Shown here: positions 6,912 to 9,730 of the stretch, piece after piece
Layout: each line of letters starts with the position of its first letter
Position numbering within the stretch: the first letter of the stretch is position 1
Origin: Candidatus Colwelliibacteriota bacterium
GTDB lineage: Bacteria > Patescibacteriota > Minisyncoccia > UBA6257 > Colwellbacteraceae
Length of the DNA: 9,730 nucleotides
Direction of reading: 5' to 3'
Assembly (NCBI GenBank): GCA_016178255.1
Contig: JACOTQ010000041.1
Span: forward strand, 1 to 9,730
Made by a program: the position numbers and the translations under genes
Notes under the pieces: model-generated
The model's database searches: none
Told to the model about the DNA's origin: nothing
Seen by the model: only the letters and a program-made list of their open reading frames with translations

Positions 6912-7274
6912 ATGAAGGGTGCTTTGCGCAACAATAAATTCTATCAAGTAGTGGTCGTTTTAGTGGCTCCGTTCCTTTTACTTTATTTGACTGGAGGACT
7001 TGATTGTACTACAAGGCTTTTCGGTCCATACACAGTCATGCAGGGCATACAAGTCACATCGCCGGTATTGCTATATCCTCTGATATTATTAGGTATAGCG
7101 TTGGTTTTATTGGGTATTCGAAAACTTCTATTCCCCGCAGTACACAGGGTTGATACTGAGGGTATAGATCATGAACTAAATATATTATCTAAAGATGCGT
7201 GGACGCTCGGCGGTTTAATAACCCTTTTTGTTGCGTATCCTTTATTAGGTATAACGCTCATAACTTTTTGTTAG
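6912..7274 (+). CDS. Small three-helix membrane protein, unrecognised
   Basis: A 120-residue protein that I do not recognise. Three hydrophobic segments are visible: about 11-29 (YQVVVVLVAPFLLLYLTGG), about 51-70 (PVLLYPLILLGIALVLLGIR) and about 98-118. A short loop with Cys32 lies between helices 1 and 2, and a charged stretch (HRVDTEGIDHELN, 78-90) between helices 2 and 3. The basic N-terminus (MKGALRNNK) suggests N-in topology. It has its own strong, apparently leaderless promoter and follows a tRNA gene. It converges on the minus-strand membrane-protein gene at 7404-7811, with 129 bp between the stops. The clear promoter and well-spaced helices make it a probable real gene; function unknown. 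Confidence 0.7.
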   Translation: MKGALRNNKFYQVVVVLVAPFLLLYLTGGLDCTTRLFGPYTVMQGIQVTSPVLLYPLILLGIALVLLGIRKLLFPAVHRVDTEGIDHELNILSKDAWTLGGLITLFVAYPLLGITLITFC

Positions 7275-7403
7275 AAATAGGACACGATCGTATGAAGTTG
7301 TAGATAGTCACTACCACTTTGATAACGGAGTTTAAAAAATGTTTAGTCCCTTTTCCTTTTCTCCATTTCACGCCCCTCAATAAAGGCGCGTAATTTGGTG
7401 ATA
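7275..7403. other. Convergent intergenic region without a clear terminator
   Basis: Between the stops of two convergent membrane-protein genes. It contains the ligase relic described separately (about 7342-7392) and a weak imperfect stem (GTTGTAG with CTACCAC, about 7297-7317). I see no stem followed by a T-run on either strand, so how the two transcripts end is unclear. Confidence 0.4.
7342..7392 (-). pseudogene. Relic of a second CofE-like ligase C-terminus
   Basis: On the minus strand, the frame starting at 7392 reads YAPLLRGVKWRKGKGTK, matching the C-terminus of the intact ligase at 7891-8652 (YAPLLKSVKWKKGEK). At DNA level 7363-7392 matches 7924-7953 at 26 of 30 bases, without gaps. Similarity stops just upstream of the Tyr codon, where the neighbouring membrane gene ends. 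The frame stays open beyond the match but has no start of its own. Substitutions such as Lys/Arg and TTG/TTA are mild, which suggests the copies diverged as coding sequence. It is a fragment, not a gene. Confidence 0.65.
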
Positions 7404-7811
7404 TTACATTTGCTCTTGTCCGGATTTATGTACAACAAAAGGAGCTGCGGCAAAAATTACCAAAAGCCTCGTCCATGTCGCAATTTCCCCCAGCAAGTAC
7501 GCGGCGGGTATCCCATATATAGGGGCGGCGGCAAGCACATCGAGAATAAGCGATATAACAGTCCACAATATCGCAATCATGAAAGCCTCTTTAATTGAAG
7601 CGGGCTTAATAATGAACTTCATTAAAAGATAGGTGAACATAAATGCCGCAACCGTAAGCGCTGCTCCATACGTAAAGCCAGTAGGATCCAGCTGAACGCC
7701 TTTCGAAATGCCTCCTACAATACCTTTATATAAGATACCACCTACAATAAATCTACCCAAGAAGTTAAGGACCCCGAAACCAATAATTTTAAATGTTAGT
7801 ATGCCCTTCAT
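7404..7811 (-). CDS. Four-helix membrane protein, unrecognised
   Basis: The product is 135 residues from the ATG at 7811 (MKGILTFKII). A TTG at 7850 would add 13 residues but falls in the predicted -35 box, so the ATG is chosen. Hydrophobic helices are near 5-34, 46-68, 76-100 and 104-126, with lysines at the helix 2 end (MKFIIKP) and a hydrophilic tail, HKSGQEQM. I do not recognise the family. The gene has its own promoter, lies 79 bp downstream of the ligase gene on the same strand, and is bracketed by the two copies of the ligase 3' end, which suggests it arrived by insertion. No enzymatic motif is visible. Confidence 0.7.
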   Translation of the reverse strand: MKGILTFKIIGFGVLNFLGRFIVGGILYKGIVGGISKGVQLDPTGFTYGAALTVAAFMFTYLLMKFIIKPASIKEAFMIAILWTVISLILDVLAAAPIYGIPAAYLLGEIATWTRLLVIFAAAPFVVHKSGQEQM

Positions 7812-7821
7812 GGTCTTTTTT

Positions 7822-7850
7822 ATTATACGGAATTTTATAAACCGAGCCAA
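7822..7850 (-). promoter_or_regulatory. Sigma70-type promoter for the 7404-7811 gene
   Basis: On the minus strand: TTGGCT (7850-7845), 17-nt spacer, perfect TATAAT (7827-7822). The ATG at 7811 lies 10 nt after the -10 box, so the leader would be only about 3-4 nt, with no room for a ribosome-binding site. Confidence 0.68.
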
Positions 7851-7890
7851 GCTTACCTGTGGATGAATTTAGGTGTAACAAAATTGTTTT

Positions 7891-8652
7891 TCAATGGAGC
7901 TGGGGTTGTTTTTCTCCCTTTTTCCATTTCACGCTTTTCAACAAAGGCGCGTATAAATCGTCGTCTATCTTAATCTTAAGCTCATCGAGCTCTTTCTTGG
8001 AAGGGTTAGCGTCCTGAAACTCTACGAAAGGAACGTTTTCTATAACAGCTAAAGGAGTTTGTTCGTTCCCCTCTCCCATCACAAGCACTGCCGCAACTGC
8101 CAGCGCGTCCATTATGTTTGCTTTCGTGACTTTGAGCTCACGACCAAATATATCCCGTTTGCCAATGTAGTTATTTAAAGCGCGGAACCCGGCATGAGCT
8201 ACGGCTACGCCCGTTGTCCCCCACCTTAGAGGCGTGGTCTTGCTGTCCGTAATAATGACGCCGATTCTTTCAAGCGAAAACCGCTGCCGCAAATAATTTC
8301 TAATTTTATTAGCCGTTTTTTGGGGATTCGATGGCCATAAAATGTAATATCCACTGCCATTAGATTCATCAATGCCTGCGGTAGGAATAAGGAGGCCGTT
8401 TTTTACAGTTAGAGTGATGTCATATTTACTTTTCTCCGGAGGGAGGAATAATTCCGCTTCCTGGGCGATTAGTTTTCTCTTATCAGCGTTTTCGATTTTT
8501 ACAACTCTCTCTTCGCATATCGAAACTATCTTAGAAGTCACGGCAAGAATGGAACGCTCTTTAAAGTTTCTCAAATATTCATCCAGCATAGCGTACAAAT
8601 CTTTGTTTATTCCGGGAATAATCTTTGCTGTTTTTATTGGTGATACTTTCAT
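7891..8652 (-). CDS. CofE-family gamma-glutamyl ligase (putative folate or F420 glutamate ligase)
   Basis: A 253-residue protein related to coenzyme F420-0:gamma-glutamyl ligase CofE, which joins glutamate to a cofactor tail using GTP. The ATG at 8652 (MKVSPIKTAKI) is chosen over a TTG four codons upstream. Visible family blocks: ILAVTSKIVSICEERVV (35-51), GLLIPTAGIDESN (86-98), GVIITDSKTTPLRWGTTGVA (131-150) and DALAVAAVLVMGEGNEQTP (182-200). The first three line up with CofE's lysine-containing nucleotide/metal segment, its GID-SN motif and its ITD...R-G motif. No F420 gene is nearby, and relatives in organisms without F420 (Chlamydia FolC2, annotated folate gamma-glutamate ligases) act on folate, so folate is the likelier substrate. 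The last residues (YAPLLKSVKWKKGEK) reappear in the relic at 7342-7392. Confidence 0.82.
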   Translation of the reverse strand: MKVSPIKTAKIIPGINKDLYAMLDEYLRNFKERSILAVTSKIVSICEERVVKIENADKRKLIAQEAELFLPPEKSKYDITLTVKNGLLIPTAGIDESNGSGYYILWPSNPQKTANKIRNYLRQRFSLERIGVIITDSKTTPLRWGTTGVAVAHAGFRALNNYIGKRDIFGRELKVTKANIMDALAVAAVLVMGEGNEQTPLAVIENVPFVEFQDANPSKKELDELKIKIDDDLYAPLLKSVKWKKGEKQPQLH

Positions 8653-8715
8653 GGCAATTTCCAAAAAGCGTACATTAGGCCTTGCTGGTATTCAAGGCAG
8701 TACGCGAACTTATGC

Positions 8716-8727
8716 CTGACATGTCAG
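8716..8727. promoter_or_regulatory. Perfect 12-bp palindrome, candidate operator
   Basis: CTGACATGTCAG is an exact palindrome ending 4 bp upstream of the TTGACA -35 box. It lies in the gap between the divergent ligase gene (start 8652) and the 8732 promoter. The position suits a dimeric regulator acting on either side. Direct evidence is only the symmetry and position. Confidence 0.4.
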
Positions 8728-8731
8728 TCGC

Positions 8732-8759
8732 TTGACAAAATATGGAAATATTGTATCAT
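8732..8759 (+). promoter_or_regulatory. Sigma70-type promoter for the 8818 gene
   Basis: Consensus TTGACA (8732-8737), 16-nt spacer, TATCAT (8754-8759). Transcription should start near 8766, about 50 nt upstream of the ATG at 8818 and about 6 nt upstream of a 13-codon ORF at 8772. Confidence 0.65.
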
Positions 8760-8771
8760 TTTAAGCAGTGA

Positions 8772-8813
8772 ATGGTCGAACATTTTACTTATTATCATAA
8801 GTTGGCTATTTAA
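8772..8813 (+). CDS. Possible 13-codon leader peptide
   Basis: ATG at 8772 opens MVEHFTYYHKLAI, ending in TAA at 8811-8813, four bases before the ATG at 8818. The ATG lies about 6 nt from the predicted transcript start, matching the near-leaderless style of other genes here. The downstream ORF has no Shine-Dalgarno sequence, so it could be reached by ribosomes finishing this ORF. Short ORFs occur by chance, so confidence is low. Confidence 0.25.
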   Translation: MVEHFTYYHKLAI

Positions 8814-8817
8814 AAAT

Positions 8818-9144
8818 ATGTCGTCCCGAACAAGAATTTTTTTCCAAAGCTGTATGGCATACATGCAGCTCGCTATCCAAGAACAGCAAGCGGGGGAAAC
8901 TCACGAGGCTATAGGGCGCCTAGCCCAAGCAGCGGAAATGATGGATTCCTTGCCCAGAGAATTAAAAAATGAATATCTTAATCCATATCCGCTGATTAGG
9001 GAGCTTCTCGTATCACATCCAAAAAGTTGGGGTGAGTGGATATCAGACCCGAAGTACCGGGAGTTGATTGCGGAGGAATTCGGGAAAATGAGAGATAACG
9101 AGATAAGCGCGTCTTTATGGCCTATATCATCTATAATCATATAA
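8818..9144 (+). CDS. Hypothetical 108-residue helical protein
   Basis: I do not recognise this protein. Residues about 8-50 (FFQSCMAYMQLAIQEQQAGE, then EAIGRLAQAAEMMDSLP) look like a pair of amphipathic helices with TPR-like character. A middle part is rich in Pro and Trp (NPYPLIRELLVSHPKSWGEWI), and a charged helix follows (KYRELIAEEFGKMRDNE). The tail is short and hydrophobic (LWPISSIII). No catalytic motif is visible. The frame is open upstream for at least 20 codons, including a hydrophobic run (NILLIIISWLF), but has no ATG, GTG or TTG before 8818. Support for a real gene comes from the good promoter upstream and a Rho-independent terminator 18 nt after the stop, making a monocistronic unit. 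Confidence 0.6.
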   Translation: MSSRTRIFFQSCMAYMQLAIQEQQAGETHEAIGRLAQAAEMMDSLPRELKNEYLNPYPLIRELLVSHPKSWGEWISDPKYRELIAEEFGKMRDNEISASLWPISSIII

Positions 9145-9157
9145 GTTATAAGGGTAC

Positions 9158-9196
9158 AAAACCCCCGTCACTTGAAATGGCGGGGATTTCGATTTT
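9158..9196 (+). terminator. Rho-independent terminator of the 8818 gene
   Basis: Stem CCCCGTCA (9163-9170) with TGGCGGGG (9178-9185), fully paired with one T-G wobble, loop CTTGAAA. An A-run precedes it and T-rich ATTTCGATTTT follows. It begins just after the stop at 9144. Confidence 0.7.
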
Positions 9197-9366
9197 ACCG
9201 GTGGCGTTTAGTCATGTTTAACGGATTTGACTCAATCCTTGTGGTTTGATAACCTGGAAACATAATGAGCGTCAAGAAGCGTGGCAATATGGCAATGTCG
9301 ATGATAATAAGCTTAGAACATGAGGGCCGTATTTCTTGAGCGCAACATTTAAGACAAAGCAATTAG
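9197..9366 (+). other. Unassigned interval between two terminator-like hairpins
   Basis: About 170 bp without a recognised gene. It holds a weak promoter-like pair (TTGACT 9227-9232 and GATAAC 9248-9253, spacer 15) followed by a 24-codon basic ORF at 9265-9339 (MSVKKRGNMAMSMI...), with GGA 6 nt before its ATG. An 11-codon ORF lies at 9214-9249. Nothing matches an RNA family I know. It could be a small-RNA or small-protein unit ending at the 9367-9398 hairpin, or decayed sequence. Confidence 0.25.
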
Positions 9367-9398
9367 AAACGGCCTTCAATAGAGAGGGCTGTTTTATT
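9367..9398 (+). terminator. Terminator-like hairpin upstream of the 9421 gene
   Basis: AAACGGCCTTC (9367-9377) pairs with GAGAGGGCTGTTT read 9384-9394 over 11 consecutive pairs (two G-T wobbles), loop AATAGA, then a TTTTATT tract (9392-9398). It is a good intrinsic terminator. No established plus-strand gene lies between it and the terminator at 9158-9196, so it either ends an unrecognised short transcript or acts as an attenuator. Confidence 0.6.
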
Positions 9399-9420
9399 CC
9401 AATGTTAAATATAAACAACA

Positions 9421-9730
9421 ATGAATATCACAATTATCAATGATTGCCGCGACGCGAACGCGGCTGGCAGGCAAGCGGCAAGGGCGGCAACGCTTCTCGG
9501 TGGAACGGTCGCCTTTATCGGCGTCACCAACGATTTGGAAGCAAGCGGTAATTTAATTGATGCGCTGGATGCGATTGAAGGCAAGGGCGGCATTGTCCTC
9601 GTTAATGTCGCGCCTAGAAACGGGACGGCGAAGAAATGGGAAAACGGAACGCCTTTCGGTTATTTTTGGTATAAAGAAACTTTGGTGCTCGCGAGCGTAG
9701 ATGGGCTTACCCTCTCGCTTGTGAAGAAAC
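9421..9730 (+). CDS. Conserved-looking hypothetical protein, possibly a remote DUF62 (SAM hydroxide adenosyltransferase) relative; 3' end off window
   Basis: 103 residues are visible from the ATG at 9421; the gene runs off the right edge. The N-terminus is MNITIINDCRDANAAGRQAA, followed by TLLGGTVAFIGVTNDLEASG (24-43), GGIVLVNVAPRNG (56-68), NGTPFGYFWYKETLVLASVDG (75-95) and LTLSLVKK. The order of strands and turns resembles the N-terminal domain of the SAM hydroxide adenosyltransferase/chlorinase family: TDFG-D, then HEI, then VVDPGVG, then PDNG-LS. Asp8 may correspond to the family's first Asp, but VVDPGVG is replaced by VNVAPRNG, so activity may be lost or changed. This alignment is by eye. 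No clear Shine-Dalgarno or strong promoter precedes the start; codon use is Gly/Ala-rich compared with its neighbours. Confidence 0.65.
   Translation, partial: MNITIINDCRDANAAGRQAARAATLLGGTVAFIGVTNDLEASGNLIDALDAIEGKGGIVLVNVAPRNGTAKKWENGTPFGYFWYKETLVLASVDGLTLSLVKK

Larger units (their letters stand above)
7363..7953. repeat. Imperfect direct repeats bracketing the 7404-7811 gene
   Basis: The copies are 7363-7392 and 7924-7953, 26 of 30 bases identical. Both contain CCATTTCACGC and AAAGGCGCGTA; the differences are three adjacent C/T changes and one T/C change. The right copy is inside the intact ligase gene and the left copy is the relic. The repeat start points are 561 bp apart, and the unit encloses one complete gene with its promoter. 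Confidence 0.65.

Noticed and set aside
7395..7598. A 67-codon plus-strand frame opposite the 7404-7811 gene
   Set aside because: The minus-strand product has four clear hydrophobic helices and its own promoter; this frame has no such features.
7404..7850. Longer start (TTG 7850) for the four-helix membrane protein
   Set aside because: It overlaps the -35 box TTGGCT, and the ATG at 7811 is placed as in the other leaderless genes.
58..7873. An 11-base word TGTGGATGAAT shared by the left-edge gene (about 60-70) and the gap near 7858-7868
   Set aside because: The match does not extend and is short enough to be chance in a window of this size.
8372..8719. A 115-codon plus-strand frame opposite the ligase gene
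   Set aside because: Antisense to conserved ligase motifs (GIDESN, SKIVS); no domain of its own.
8901..9140. Minus-strand frame opposite the 108-residue gene
   Set aside because: The plus strand has a good promoter and a terminator in the right order; the minus frame has neither.
1..9730. CRISPR array, transposase, integrase or toxin-antitoxin system
   Set aside because: No regularly spaced repeats, no DDE or tyrosine-recombinase motifs, and no short co-directional pair of toxin-antitoxin type were seen on either strand.

Overview
The window reads as a chromosomal segment from a small-genome bacterium, most likely of the Candidate Phyla Radiation (Parcubacteria-like). This rests on gene content and style, not on a database search. 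It has a four-domain S1 protein directly upstream of ftsH, a degenerate metallo-beta-lactamase-fold protein overlapping gyrA, a membrane-anchored solute-binding protein without a lipobox, a CofE-like gamma-glutamyl ligase, and several short unrecognised proteins. UGA is used as a stop (the S1 gene ends in TGA), so recoded UGA=Gly lineages are unlikely. Coding is dense, with start/stop overlaps. Four clear sigma70-type promoters place their -10 box only 6-10 nt from an ATG, which suggests leaderless or near-leaderless mRNAs.

Left block (minus strand, 3713 down to 1): a degenerate MBL-fold protein, gyrA overlapping it by 19 nt, and the start of an extracellular solute-binding protein whose ATG lies one base after the gyrA stop. 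This looks like one operon driven from a promoter at 3721-3749. That promoter overlaps, back to back, the promoter of the rightward block.

Central block (plus strand, 3778-7274): ribosomal protein S1 and the membrane protease FtsH, coupled by a TTGA stop/start overlap. Two inverted repeats follow, then a tRNA whose anticodon is UAU (isoleucine, AUA codons). A three-helix membrane protein with its own promoter closes the block.

Right-middle block (minus strand, 8652 down to about 7340): a CofE-family gamma-glutamate ligase, probably acting on folate rather than F420, and a four-helix membrane protein with its own promoter. Just beyond the membrane gene is an out-of-place relic of a second ligase C-terminus. 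The intact and relic copies form imperfect direct repeats that bracket the membrane gene, the footprint of an old insertion or a decayed tandem duplication.

Right block (plus strand, 8716-9730): a 12-bp perfect palindrome, a good promoter, a 13-codon upstream ORF, an unrecognised 108-residue helical protein, a Rho-independent terminator, about 170 bp of unassigned sequence, a second terminator-like hairpin, and the 5' part of a protein that may be a remote relative of the SAM hydroxide adenosyltransferase (DUF62) family.

The recognisable genes are housekeeping: DNA topology, translation, membrane proteolysis, sugar uptake and a cofactor step. No defence system, transposase or CRISPR array is visible. 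The most unusual points are the UAU-anticodon tRNA-Ile, the leaderless promoter pattern, the direct repeats bracketing the 7404-7811 gene, and the Met at the GyrA quinolone-contact position.
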